Assembly (NCBI GenBank): GCA_965194515.1
Contig: OZ239146.1
Span: forward strand, 930,001-994,000
DNA from: Acidimicrobilacustris europaeus
GTDB taxonomy: Bacteria > Actinomycetota > Acidimicrobiia > Acidimicrobiales > Acidimicrobilacustridaceae
Direction of reading: 5' to 3'
DNA: 64,000 nt
Below are positions 34,075 through 42,538 of this stretch, in pieces. Position 1 is the first letter of the stretch; every line of letters begins with the position of its first letter. Both the position numbers and the translations under genes were made by a program. Below the pieces are notes generated by a model. That model did not search any database, was not told where the DNA came from, and saw only the letters and a program-made list of their open reading frames with translations.

Positions 34075-35195
34075 ACGAGGTCCTCGTTGCACGCTCAAAG
34101 GGTGTGCTCCTTGACCTTCGCGAGGTCATCTTCCCGTGGTTGACGACTAGGGTCTTGATCGCGATTGGTTTCGTCACTGCCTACGCAGCTTCTGACCAGC
34201 TATCGCCTTTGAGTCGTCCGAATGCGCTTACCGAAGGCCTCATTGCGTGGGACGGCACTTGGTATCGGGATATTGCCGAGTTCGGTTACAGCGCAATCGA
34301 TCCCGAGGGTCTGCGATTCTTTCCCCTCTTCCCGCTTCTCGGTCGAGCTGTTTCGGTCATCACGTTGGGACGTACCGATGTCGCGCTGATCCTGATTGCG
34401 AACATCGCATCACTTTTCTTGGCGATCGCCATTCGTCGTTTGGTGATCTTCGAACGAGGTTCGAAAGAACTCGCAAACCGCGCAGTATGGATCGGTTGCC
34501 TCTTCCCCGGCGCATTTGTTTTGGCCTGGGGTTACGCAGAATCCCTATGGCTTCTTGCAGCAGTCTTCGGATTTTGGGCCATCCGCACCCGTCGGTGGGG
34601 ATGGGCGATTGCTGCCGGACTGATCGTTGGATTCTCGAGACCTCTCGGCATCGCTTTTGCCGCCCCGGCCGCTATCGAACTCGTCAGGGTTTGGAAACAG
34701 GCCAAGAGCGCCGAGCGAATAGTCGGCGCCGGAGCCGTTCTCGCTCCGTTCGCAGCGACGGGCGCGTACTTGCTGTGGGTGAAGTCGGTCTTTGGCGATG
34801 CGTGGCTCCCGTTCTCTGTTCAAGGCGACCTGCGAGGATCCACAGAGAACCCGCTTCTTCGGATTTGGGATGGGTTCTCACAGATGTTTGGGGCAGAACG
34901 CCTCGGGGATGGACTCCACATCCCGTTCGCCATCGTGTTTGTGGCGTTACTCGTACTGACCTTCCGTTGGTGGCCGGTTTCGTACGGAATCTTCGCCGCC
35001 ATTGTTCTTGCTGCGGCGCTCGGAGCAGAGAACCTCAACTCACTTGAACGATACGGACTCAATGCCTTTCCGTTGGCTTTGTCTCTCGCTGTCCTAACCA
35101 AGAACGCAAAGACTGATCGCGTCGTTACGACAGTTTTGGCCGGGGGAGTTGTGGCATTGAGCGCTCTTGCATGGACGGGCGCGTACGTTCCCTAG
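34071..35195 (+). CDS. PIG-V-like GT-C mannosyltransferase
   Basis: 374 aa with about nine to ten membrane segments. The N-terminal loop IAWDGTWYRDIAEFGY and the following FFPLFPLLGRAVS match the WDxxWYxxIAxxGY ... FFPLyP pattern of PIG-V family mannosyltransferases, which act on the outer membrane face with polyprenyl-phosphate mannose. It is translationally coupled to the upstream GT39-like gene (ATGA). Confidence 0.86.
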   Translation: MNEVLVARSKGVLLDLREVIFPWLTTRVLIAIGFVTAYAASDQLSPLSRPNALTEGLIAWDGTWYRDIAEFGYSAIDPEGLRFFPLFPLLGRAVSVITLGRTDVALILIANIASLFLAIAIRRLVIFERGSKELANRAVWIGCLFPGAFVLAWGYAESLWLLAAVFGFWAIRTRRWGWAIAAGLIVGFSRPLGIAFAAPAAIELVRVWKQAKSAERIVGAGAVLAPFAATGAYLLWVKSVFGDAWLPFSVQGDLRGSTENPLLRIWDGFSQMFGAERLGDGLHIPFAIVFVALLVLTFRWWPVSYGIFAAIVLAAALGAENLNSLERYGLNAFPLALSLAVLTKNAKTDRVVTTVLAGGVVALSALAWTGAYVP

Positions 35196-35236
35196 CAGTC
35201 GCCAAGAGATTGACGAGTGTGCGCGAGACTCGGTCG

Positions 35237-35443
35237 ATGGGTAACGATCTTTTCGACACCGCACCACTCGACTTCACCTGTCCGCGGTGTGAACTGCCTG
35301 CCAGTGGGCGTTTCTATGGTCCTTGCGACGATTGTCGAGGGAGCATGAGAGCCACATTGGGCACCGCGGCTCGTGAGATCGAAGCCGAGGCCTACGAACC
35401 AAAGATGAATGTTGTTCCAAACGCCGTTGCCACAAAGGACTAA
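35237..35443 (+). CDS. small zinc-ribbon protein
   Basis: 68 aa from ATG 35237; the longer frame (35171) overlaps the PIG-V-like gene. Two CxxC knuckles, FTCPRCELP and GPCDDCRG, form a probable zinc ribbon, followed by an Ala/Glu-rich helix. No ribosome binding site or TANNNT box is clear, so the start is uncertain. Function unknown; possibly read through from the glycosyltransferases 41 nt upstream. Confidence 0.6.
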   Translation: MGNDLFDTAPLDFTCPRCELPASGRFYGPCDDCRGSMRATLGTAAREIEAEAYEPKMNVVPNAVATKD

Positions 35444-35461
35444 GCGGTTGTCAACGAGGGA

Positions 35462-35938
35462 TTAGCCCTCGATTGGAAGTTCTTCGACGGAGACCGAGGT
35501 CATGACGTCGCCAACGGAGATGTTCTTTACGACATCAAGTCCGGCAACTGTTGTGCCAAACAGGCTGTACTGCTTCGGCAATCCGAGCTGGTCCCCGAGA
35601 CAAATGAAAAATTGCGATCCGTTGGTATCGGGACCTGAATTCGCCATAGCAACAGCACCGTCGCGGTAGTTGCCCTGTACGGGTTCGTCGGCGAACTTGT
35701 AACCCGGCCCGCCGGTCCCGGTTCCGGAGGGGCAGCCGCCCTGGATGACGAATCCGGGAACAACGCGATGGAAGGTGAGCCCGTCGTAGAAACCGCTACG
35801 AGCGAGGGTGACAAAGTTGTTCACCGTATTCGGCGCGATTCGCGGGTCGAGATCCATGACGATGTCGCCCTTGGGCGTTGCGATCGTGACTCGATAGATG
35901 GTTGATGTGTCGATCGTGAATTCAGGTGCGGAAGCCAT
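35462..35938 (-). CDS. peptidyl-prolyl cis-trans isomerase, cyclophilin type
   Basis: 158 aa from ATG 35938 (ATG 35956 would add six residues). Cyclophilin signature FHRVVPGFVIQGGCPSGTGTGG, with the catalytic Arg in FHRV, and NGSQFFICLG. No signal peptide, so it is a cytoplasmic folding helper. The short form, with an altered loop (LPKQYSLFGTTVAG), is common in actinobacteria. It diverges from the AlkA-type gene. Confidence 0.95.
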   Translation of the reverse strand: MASAPEFTIDTSTIYRVTIATPKGDIVMDLDPRIAPNTVNNFVTLARSGFYDGLTFHRVVPGFVIQGGCPSGTGTGGPGYKFADEPVQGNYRDGAVAMANSGPDTNGSQFFICLGDQLGLPKQYSLFGTTVAGLDVVKNISVGDVMTSVSVEELPIEG

Positions 35939-35969
35939 GGCCTCATCGTGGCACAAGTTGAGGCCCTCC

Positions 35970-35975
35970 TAGGCT
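35970..35975 (+). promoter_or_regulatory. -10 box TAGGCT, leaderless layout for the AlkA-type gene
   Basis: TANNNT hexamer 6 nt before ATG 35982. Confidence 0.5.
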
Positions 35976-35981
35976 GTCGCC

Positions 35982-36608
35982 ATGGCTGCCAACCACCTCG
36001 AAGCAACAGAGGTTCTCGTCCAAAGGGATCCAGTGCTCGCCGATCTGGTGGAGCGGCACGGTTCGATGCGGATCGGAGTGGCTCCTCCTGTAGCGAAACG
36101 CTTTGAGACTCTTGCGAATTCGATTGCCTCGCAGCAACTCAACGGGCGGGCTGCCCAGACCATCTGGGGCCGGGTGCGAGGGAGGGTTGAGGGCCCGTTC
36201 ACCGCCGAGGCGGTGTTGGCAGTCCCTGGATCCTCGTGGCGAGACGCTGGCCTCTCTGGAGCGAAAGCCGCCTCGCTGATTGATTTGGCGGAACACGTGG
36301 CTGATGGACGCGTTCAGCTCGAGCGCGTCGGACGTATGTCAGACAGCGAAGTGGTGTCGCATCTCACCGCTGTGCGTGGGATCGGCCCTTGGACGGCGCA
36401 GATGTTCCTCATGTTCTCTCTTCGGCGCCTCGATGTCTGGCCGACTGGCGACTACGGAGTGCGTATGGGTTACGGAAAAGCGTTTCGTCGCGGAGTCATC
36501 CCCACAGCGAAGGAACTCGAACCTCTTGGTGACCGTTTTCGTCCCTATCGAAGCGTGGTCGCCTGGTATTGCTGGGCGGCGGCAGACGATCCTGAATTCT
36601 CTGCGTAA
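35982..36608 (+). CDS. alkA: DNA-3-methyladenine glycosylase II (AlkA-type, HhH-GPD)
   Basis: 208 aa. The helix-hairpin-helix is LTAVRGIGPWTAQMFLMFSL (128-147), followed by the catalytic Asp157 in PTGDYGV. The block FETLANSIASQQLNGRAAQTI is the usual first GPD motif. It removes alkylated purines from DNA, starting base-excision repair. It lacks the N-terminal TATA-like domain of E. coli AlkA, so it is the short form. It converges on the peptide importer operon (11 bp). Confidence 0.92.
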   Translation: MAANHLEATEVLVQRDPVLADLVERHGSMRIGVAPPVAKRFETLANSIASQQLNGRAAQTIWGRVRGRVEGPFTAEAVLAVPGSSWRDAGLSGAKAASLIDLAEHVADGRVQLERVGRMSDSEVVSHLTAVRGIGPWTAQMFLMFSLRRLDVWPTGDYGVRMGYGKAFRRGVIPTAKELEPLGDRFRPYRSVVAWYCWAAADDPEFSA

Positions 36609-36619
36609 CGGCGATCCGA

Positions 36620-37633
36620 CTACAGAGAAGCGGGAGTTCCCTCAAGCGGAAAATGGCAGGCGACATAGTGGTCGTCGCCCACAGCAGTCATCACAGGTTC
36701 GACCTGCGCACAGAGTTCTTGGGCATTCGGGCAACGGGTACGGAAACGACATCCGCTCGGGGGCGCTATTGGCGATGGGATCTCGCCGGAAAGGCCCGCG
36801 AAGTCTCCCTTGGGCGCGTCGGGATCGGGAGGTGGAATCGAATCGAGCAGCGTTTTTGTATAGGGATGTGCAGGGTGGGCGTAGAGAAGATCGGGATTTC
36901 CAACCTCACACAGCTTGCCGAGGTACATGACCGCAACCCGGTCGCTCACATTCTTCACAACTGCAAGATCGTGAGCGATGAAGAGCATGGTGAGCCCGTA
37001 GCGCTCTTTCATGTCCTGCAACAGATTCAGAATCTGAGCCTGCACCGAAACGTCGAGTGCCGACACGGGCTCGTCGCAAATAAGAAGTTTGGGCTCAAGC
37101 ATTAGTGAACGAGCGATGCAAATTCGTTGACACTGGCCGCCGGAGAATTCCGATGGACGTCGTGAGCGCGCCCCCTCGGGATCGATGCCAACTGACTCGA
37201 GTGTTTTGTTGACAAGGGCTGCTTGTTCTGCCGTCGTGCCGCGCTTCCAAATACGTAATGGCTCCGCAACGATGTCTGTCACGTTGCGTCGGGGGTTCAG
37301 CGATGAGATTGGATCCTGGAAAATCATCTGCATCTGCGGGCGGATCTCGCGCAGATCTGAGCCGGAGAGTTTGGTGAGGTCGTGCTGTTCGAGGAGGACC
37401 GAACCGGAGGTGGGCGAAGGCATCTGCATGAGTGCCCGACCTGTTGTCGATTTACCCGAGCCTGATTCACCGACGAGTCCGAGCGTCTCACCCGGAAGGA
37501 TGTCGAGACTGATGTCGCTCACAGCGTGGACTTTGAGCCCGGTGGATCCGATGGGGAACTCCACGACGATGTTCTCGGCGCGTAGGAGCGATGCCGACGC
37601 ATCGCGCAGATGTGCAGTACCCGAACCGGCCAT
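36620..37633 (-). CDS. oppF: peptide ABC importer ATPase (OppF/DppF)
   Basis: 337 aa. Walker A GESGSGKSTTGRAL, signature FSGGQCQRICIARSL, Walker B LLICDEPVSALDV. The C-terminal oligopeptide extension carries CRFRTRCPNAQELC, the Cys cluster that binds a 4Fe-4S cluster in some DppD/F proteins. It pairs with OppD to power uptake. It overlaps the stop of the upstream oppD by 1 nt. Last gene of a four-gene operon. Confidence 0.95.
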   Translation of the reverse strand: MAGSGTAHLRDASASLLRAENIVVEFPIGSTGLKVHAVSDISLDILPGETLGLVGESGSGKSTTGRALMQMPSPTSGSVLLEQHDLTKLSGSDLREIRPQMQMIFQDPISSLNPRRNVTDIVAEPLRIWKRGTTAEQAALVNKTLESVGIDPEGARSRRPSEFSGGQCQRICIARSLMLEPKLLICDEPVSALDVSVQAQILNLLQDMKERYGLTMLFIAHDLAVVKNVSDRVAVMYLGKLCEVGNPDLLYAHPAHPYTKTLLDSIPPPDPDAPKGDFAGLSGEIPSPIAPPSGCRFRTRCPNAQELCAQVEPVMTAVGDDHYVACHFPLEGTPASL

Positions 37634-38721
37634 CAGTTACTCCCTGCCGAGCTCATTGCACCCGGCGCAGGCACGCCGACGGGCACGCCGGCCGCAGTGT
37701 TTCGCGCAAGAGCCTCACGGTTACCTTCAGAACCAACGGGATACCAGCAGCGCCATGCATGACCATTCGCTGACTCGAGCGGTGGTTCTTCATTGAGACA
37801 TTTCTCTTGCACATAGCGACACCGAGGAGCGAAGTTGCAACCCTTCGGAGGTGACAAGAGATTGGGAGGGCGTCCGGGAATGGCTTCGAGCCGTGTATGG
37901 CTTGGGTGTTCGATCCGAGGGATTGAACGCAGAAGCGCTTCGGTATAGGGCATCTTCATTGAGCGGAAAAGGTCGGAGGTTGCGGCCTTCTCAACAACTT
38001 TGCCGCCGTACATGACCATGATTTCGTCGGTTCGGCTCGCGACGACGCCGAGATCGTGGCTCACGAGAATCATGGCCATATGACGGTCTCGTTGGAGATC
38101 ATCGAGAAGATCAAGGATCTGGGCCTGAACCGTGACATCGAGGGCCGTTGTGGGTTCATCGGCAAAAAGGATCTTGGGACCACATGCCAACGCGATGGCA
38201 ATCGTGACTCGCTGGCGCATACCGCCCGAAAGTTGATGCGGGTACTCGTTCAGTCGGCGTTCTGGCTCGGGAATTCCAACCTGTCGAAGGAGCGAGGTAG
38301 CCGTTGCTTTTGCCTCTTCCTTATCTACCCCGAGGTGATGTCGAAGAGACTCGGTGATCTGCTTTCCGATCTTCATGACCGGATTAAGCGATGTCATGGG
38401 GTCCTGGAAAATCATCGCCATCTCGGCGCCCCACACATGACTCATCTGCTTTTCGTTGTAGCCGATGACATCTGTGCCTTCATAGAGGACATGACCTTCG
38501 CGAATGACATTTCGATCGGGAAGCAAACCCATTACCGATCGAGAGAGCACAGTCTTTCCTGATCCCGATTCGCCAACGACGCCAAGAGTTTGACCTCGCT
38601 CAAGGACAAACGAAACATCATCAACTGCGTGGACGACGCCATGTTCGGTGCGGAATGAAGTCGAAAGATTCCGCACCTCGAGCAACGGTGAGTTTTGGGA
38701 ATGAGGTGATGTGTCGGTCAC
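37633..38721 (-). CDS. oppD: peptide ABC importer ATPase (OppD/DppD)
   Basis: 362 aa. Walker A GESGSGKTVLSRSV, signature LSGGMRQRVTIAIAL, Walker B LFADEPTTALDV, and the C-terminal Cys-rich extension CNFAPRCRYVQEKC. It lies 2 nt after the upstream permease. Confidence 0.95.
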   Translation of the reverse strand: MTDTSPHSQNSPLLEVRNLSTSFRTEHGVVHAVDDVSFVLERGQTLGVVGESGSGKTVLSRSVMGLLPDRNVIREGHVLYEGTDVIGYNEKQMSHVWGAEMAMIFQDPMTSLNPVMKIGKQITESLRHHLGVDKEEAKATATSLLRQVGIPEPERRLNEYPHQLSGGMRQRVTIAIALACGPKILFADEPTTALDVTVQAQILDLLDDLQRDRHMAMILVSHDLGVVASRTDEIMVMYGGKVVEKAATSDLFRSMKMPYTEALLRSIPRIEHPSHTRLEAIPGRPPNLLSPPKGCNFAPRCRYVQEKCLNEEPPLESANGHAWRCWYPVGSEGNREALARNTAAGVPVGVPAPGAMSSAGSN

Positions 38722-38723
38722 TG

Positions 38724-39704
38724 TCAGGCCTCTTTCACATCGGTGTACTCACGGATGCGGTCGCCGGCGAAGTTGAGGGCGAGCACAGTAAGAAACAGAA
38801 CAGCACTTGGAATAAGCGAAATCCACGGTGCGCCATTTTCGAGCGCAGGCTTGCCGCTTACGATCATGTTGCCCCAGGTCGGCGTTGACGCTGCATCAAT
38901 CGAGAGACCAAGGAAGGAGAGGCCTCCTTCGGCCACAATCGCAACGGCTATCGCAATGATTGAAAAGGAGAGCAGCGGCGGAATGATGTTCGGAAGGATC
39001 TCTCGACGGAGAATCCGAACATTGCTCGCTCCAAGCGATCGGGCTGCAGTGACGAACTCTCGCTGTCCGTATATCAATGCGTTAGCTCGGACGAGGCGCG
39101 AAGTAGGAGCAATGGCAACGATGCCAAGGGCAATCGACACAGTGACCACGGTCTTTGAATCGGTGAAATTCACGATGGCGAGAGCAAGCAGTAGCGCAGG
39201 GAATGAGAGAAGAACATCCATCATCACCATGAGCACCGTTTCGGTTTTACCTCGCAGATACCCAGCCGCCATTCCGACGGAAGTTCCGATGATCCCGCCG
39301 AAGAGGATTGAGAGAAAGCCAACCGCAAGCGAAGCCCGAGCGCCCCAGATAACTCGCGAGAAAATGTCGCGACCAAGGGCGTCGGTTCCAAACCAGAACG
39401 TGGCGTTCGGGGCAAGGCGCGGTCGGCCGACGATCTTTGCTGGGTCCTTAATTGGCAACCATGGCGCTGTGATCGCCGAGACGACAATAAGGATGAAGAA
39501 TCCCGCTGCGATCCAAAAAAAGAGGCCCAAACGTTTCTTTGCCCGAGCCCCTTCAACCTGATCAGGGTCAAGCGTGTGAAGAGTCTCGAGGCTGCGGGAA
39601 TCCCCATCGGCGATGCGCGTGACTTCGGTGGCGAGGTCGCCACTTGCAGAAAAGACCGAGTCGGCTGCCGGACGGCCGGCAGCGTCAGGCGAGGGCGCGG
39701 GCAT
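38724..39704 (-). CDS. oppC: peptide ABC importer permease (OppC/DppC)
   Basis: 326 aa from ATG 39704 (the open frame goes to 39746); AGGA lies about 9 nt upstream and the start overlaps the OppB stop by 20 nt. Long cytoplasmic N-terminus, then LGTDxxGRD-type motif FGTDALGRDIFSRVIWGARASL, typical of the C permease, and about six membrane helices. The EAA loop is AARSLGASNVRILRREILPNI. Confidence 0.92.
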   Translation of the reverse strand: MPAPSPDAAGRPAADSVFSASGDLATEVTRIADGDSRSLETLHTLDPDQVEGARAKKRLGLFFWIAAGFFILIVVSAITAPWLPIKDPAKIVGRPRLAPNATFWFGTDALGRDIFSRVIWGARASLAVGFLSILFGGIIGTSVGMAAGYLRGKTETVLMVMMDVLLSFPALLLALAIVNFTDSKTVVTVSIALGIVAIAPTSRLVRANALIYGQREFVTAARSLGASNVRILRREILPNIIPPLLSFSIIAIAVAIVAEGGLSFLGLSIDAASTPTWGNMIVSGKPALENGAPWISLIPSAVLFLTVLALNFAGDRIREYTDVKEA

Positions 39705-40638
39705 GACGAATCCTGGGGTCGAGGGCGGCGTAGAGGAGATCAACAAGGAAATTCACGATGACATAAGCGCAAGCAATGACGACGATTGCACCTTGCACGG
39801 GCACGTAATCCTGACCCTGGATTGCTGCGTAGGTGTAGCCGCCGAGGCCATTCAGGCCGAAGATGACCTCGAGAATGACTGCGCCGCCGATCAGACGGCC
39901 AAAGTTGAGGCCAATCACCGTGATGATCGAGAAGGTCGATGGTTTGAACGCGTGTCCATAGAGAACCCGGCGAGGAGACATGCCTTTTGCACGCGCCATC
40001 GCGATGAAGTCTTCCTGCATCGTGGCGATGAGGTCGGTGCGAAGCAGTCGCATGTAGACGGCCATTTCCGCGACCGCGAGACAAATTGCAGGAATCGTTA
40101 GAGAGGCGAGGCTTGCGATGGGTCCATCGCTAAACGGTGTGTAGCCAGTGGCGTTTCCGATTCCGAGTGTGACCGGGAAGATCCAGATGAGGAGCATCGC
40201 CATCACGAAGTTCGGTACGGCCAAGAGCATGAAAAGCGTTGCACTCGAGGAACGATCGAGCACTCCGCCGGCTCTCTTCGCTGCGGCAAATGCGAGCGGA
40301 ACAGCAACGAGTAGGGCAAGGAACTGCGAATACAGAAGCAGTTCAATGGTCACCGGCATTCGCTCAGCGAGAGCTTCAGAAACAGGTTGAGCGTTTCGCG
40401 CCGAGGAGCCGAGGTCTCCAGTTACGGCGTCTCCCAGCCAACGTACGTAGCGGACCGGCATTGGATCATCGAGCCGAAACTCGGCGCGTTTTTGGTCGAC
40501 GCACTCCTGGCCGCCGGCACCGGCGCACAAACGAGTAGCGGTATCGCCGGGGAGAAGTTCGAGTAGCAGGAACGAAAGGAACGTCACGCACAGAAGCACG
40601 ACGAGAAGCTGCAAGATTTTCCTGCGTACGAATCTCAT
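39685..40638 (-). CDS. oppB: peptide ABC importer permease (OppB/DppB)
   Basis: 317 aa. N-terminal membrane helix, then a periplasmic domain with the usual LDDPMPVRYVRWL, and six helices in total; the EAA loop is ARAKGMSPRRVLYGHAF. First gene of the operon; a strong promoter lies 110-140 bp upstream. No substrate-binding protein gene is beside it, as the upstream neighbour is a glycerophosphodiesterase. Confidence 0.94.
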   Translation of the reverse strand: MRFVRRKILQLLVVLLCVTFLSFLLLELLPGDTATRLCAGAGGQECVDQKRAEFRLDDPMPVRYVRWLGDAVTGDLGSSARNAQPVSEALAERMPVTIELLLYSQFLALLVAVPLAFAAAKRAGGVLDRSSSATLFMLLAVPNFVMAMLLIWIFPVTLGIGNATGYTPFSDGPIASLASLTIPAICLAVAEMAVYMRLLRTDLIATMQEDFIAMARAKGMSPRRVLYGHAFKPSTFSIITVIGLNFGRLIGGAVILEVIFGLNGLGGYTYAAIQGQDYVPVQGAIVVIACAYVIVNFLVDLLYAALDPRIRHARALA

Positions 40639-40747
40639 CGTGTTGCCTCGTTGTGGTTTGAGACTGGCAGATGCAGCATGGGGATCGGATCTCGGATTTC
40701 GACTCGCGAGGGGCGATCGCCCCCATGTGACCTACGCCACAGACCGG

Positions 40748-40776
40748 AAACTAGGCACTACCTGCCGACCTGTCAA
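40748..40776 (-). promoter_or_regulatory. sigma-70-type promoter of the oppBCDF operon
   Basis: On the minus strand a perfect -35 TTGACA (40776-40771), a 17-bp spacer and a -10 TAGTTT (40753-40748). The transcript would begin near 40741 and carry a leader of about 100 nt to the oppB start. Confidence 0.65.
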
Positions 40777-40853
40777 CAACCTGAGACTAGGCGACGGGCT
40801 CGACGCTTGTGAACCGAGTCAACTTGAAATTGTTTACATGCGACTCGAGGAGA

Positions 40854-41624
40854 TCAGTCGGTTGCGGACCACTGTCGTCGCGACTCCATCACGGCACGTA
40901 GGACTGCGGGGCGGTCGGTCATGATCCCATCGACACCGAGGTCAAGAAGTCGATGCATTTCTTTCTCATCGTCGATTGTCCAGACATGCACGGGGAGGCC
41001 AGCCCGATGCGCCCTTCGAAGGAACCGTCTGTCGACAAGGGGCACCTTTCCAGCGTGAGTTGGAACCTGAAGACAGTTGCCATCGGGGATTTTGCGGCCA
41101 ACTCCGAAGCTTGCAGCCCGCATTCGAGCAACACCCTTCGGGCCCATAGATGTACAGACATCGTTACCGAAGAGGGATCGGAAGTGATCGAGCCGGCGAT
41201 CGGAAAACGACCCGATGCACACTCGATCGAGCGTTTGCGTGCGACTGAGCAGGACGGCGAGGGGCTCAACCACTTCATCGTTTTTGGCGTCGATGTTGAC
41301 CCGTAGGTTCGGCCAGGTTGAGAGGAGATCCTCGAGGAGTGGGATCGGGGCGATGCCATCGATCCGGGCCTGGGAAACCTCTGCCCAGGTGAGGTCGGAG
41401 ATGAGGCCGACCCGGTCCGTCACACGATCAAGGTTGTCGTCATGAAAGGCGATAATCACACCATCGGAGGTGACATGGGCGTCGGTCTCGACATAACGGA
41501 AACCGAGTTCGACCGCCCTCGAGAAAGCTTCGAGTGAATTCTCGGGCCAGTCCCCAGCGCCACCTCGATGAGCGAAGGCGATGGGTCCGTCATGTTCAAG
41601 GAACGGGTGGGTCGGTTTCCTCAC
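40854..41624 (-). CDS. ugpQ: glycerophosphodiester phosphodiesterase
   Basis: 256 aa, cytoplasmic. GDPD motifs: AHRGGAGDWPENS (His19, Arg20, Glu28), YVETDAHVTSDG (Glu46, Asp48), FHDDNLDRVT (His61), and GLPVHVWTIDDEKEM near the end. It hydrolyses glycerophosphodiesters to glycerol-3-phosphate and an alcohol. GTG start with TACGGT 6 nt upstream. Confidence 0.94.
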   Translation of the reverse strand: MRKPTHPFLEHDGPIAFAHRGGAGDWPENSLEAFSRAVELGFRYVETDAHVTSDGVIIAFHDDNLDRVTDRVGLISDLTWAEVSQARIDGIAPIPLLEDLLSTWPNLRVNIDAKNDEVVEPLAVLLSRTQTLDRVCIGSFSDRRLDHFRSLFGNDVCTSMGPKGVARMRAASFGVGRKIPDGNCLQVPTHAGKVPLVDRRFLRRAHRAGLPVHVWTIDDEKEMHRLLDLGVDGIMTDRPAVLRAVMESRRQWSATD

Positions 41625-41630
41625 GGTCGC

Positions 41631-41636
41631 ACCGTA
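41631..41636 (-). promoter_or_regulatory. -10 box TACGGT, leaderless layout for the glycerophosphodiesterase
   Basis: TANNNT hexamer 6 nt before GTG 41624 on the minus strand. Confidence 0.5.
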
Positions 41637-41679
41637 GACCCCTTGTGCCCGGTCGAGTCGGAAAATCCCGAGAAGCCGA

Positions 41680-41685
41680 TACCCT
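41680..41685 (+). promoter_or_regulatory. -10 box TACCCT, leaderless layout for the SirB1-like gene
   Basis: TANNNT hexamer 7 nt before GTG 41693; it decides that start against the open frame reaching 41534. Confidence 0.45.
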
Positions 41686-41692
41686 CACCGCT

Positions 41693-42472
41693 GTGGAATC
41701 GACTGACCGTTTCGCGATTCTTATGGGCGGCGACGAGCATTCCATCGCACCCGACGAGGCAGCATTTGTGCTTGCTTCTCATTTTCACGAGGGTCTCGTT
41801 GTCGAGGATCGCCTCGCTGAACTTGATGCTTTGGCTGAAGGCTGCGGATCTTCGCTCGCGGACGTTCTTGAGCACGTCTTCTCCGTTCTCGGCTTTCGGG
41901 GCAACACTGGCGGTTACTACGACCAAGACAATTCCTGCCTCGATGCCGTGATCGATCGCCGACTCGGCATCCCGATCACACTTTCGATCATCTTGATGTC
42001 GGTTGGCAGACGTGTCGGCCGCGAGATGAGCGGCATTGGGATGCCTGGCCACTTTTTGACGCTTGACGTGGAAACTGGCACCTATCTCGATGCGTTCGAT
42101 CGCGGTCAGCAGCTCGAGGAATTCGGTTGCCAGCAGTTGTTCATGCAACTCCACGGATCCGACGCACCTTGGCATCGATCGATGCTCGCCCCAATCGGCA
42201 CCCGCGGGATCATCCGACGGATGCTCAATAATCTGGCTCAAATCGCGGCAGGGGAGAACGACCACCGCTCACGAATAATCGCAACCCGACTTCGGAGCCT
42301 CCTGCCGGATGCCACTATCTGGGAGCGTGCGGAATTGGCTCGTGCCTACGAAGCGTCCGGAGATTTCGATCGAGCAAGTTGTGTTCTCGAAGCAGTTGCT
42401 GCCGAAGCTCCGGACGAAGAGGCCAAGGGGTTTCGATTTGCTGCTGCGGGATTACGAGCCTTGCTGAACTAG
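41693..42472 (+). CDS. SirB1-family protein (transglutaminase-like and TPR regions)
   Basis: 259 aa from GTG 41693. The SirB1 core is visible: YYDQDNSCLDAVIDRRLGIP, then ITLSIILMSVGRRVG and GIGMPGHFLTLDVETG, followed by a C-terminal stretch of helices (WERAELARAYEASGDFDRASCVLE) like tetratricopeptide repeats. Family function is not settled; members are often in housekeeping loci. It precedes pyruvate kinase by 66 bp, but that gene has its own -10 box. Confidence 0.82.
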   Translation: MESTDRFAILMGGDEHSIAPDEAAFVLASHFHEGLVVEDRLAELDALAEGCGSSLADVLEHVFSVLGFRGNTGGYYDQDNSCLDAVIDRRLGIPITLSIILMSVGRRVGREMSGIGMPGHFLTLDVETGTYLDAFDRGQQLEEFGCQQLFMQLHGSDAPWHRSMLAPIGTRGIIRRMLNNLAQIAAGENDHRSRIIATRLRSLLPDATIWERAELARAYEASGDFDRASCVLEAVAAEAPDEEAKGFRFAAAGLRALLN

Positions 42473-42526
42473 AGGTGACATTTAGGTGTTCGTGAAATGT
42501 GCTTCAGTGCCAGTGGAGTTCACCGG

Positions 42527-42532
42527 TAGCGT
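42527..42532 (+). promoter_or_regulatory. -10 box TAGCGT, leaderless layout for pyk
   Basis: TANNNT hexamer 6 nt before ATG 42539. Confidence 0.5.
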
Positions 42533-42538
42533 GCAGCC

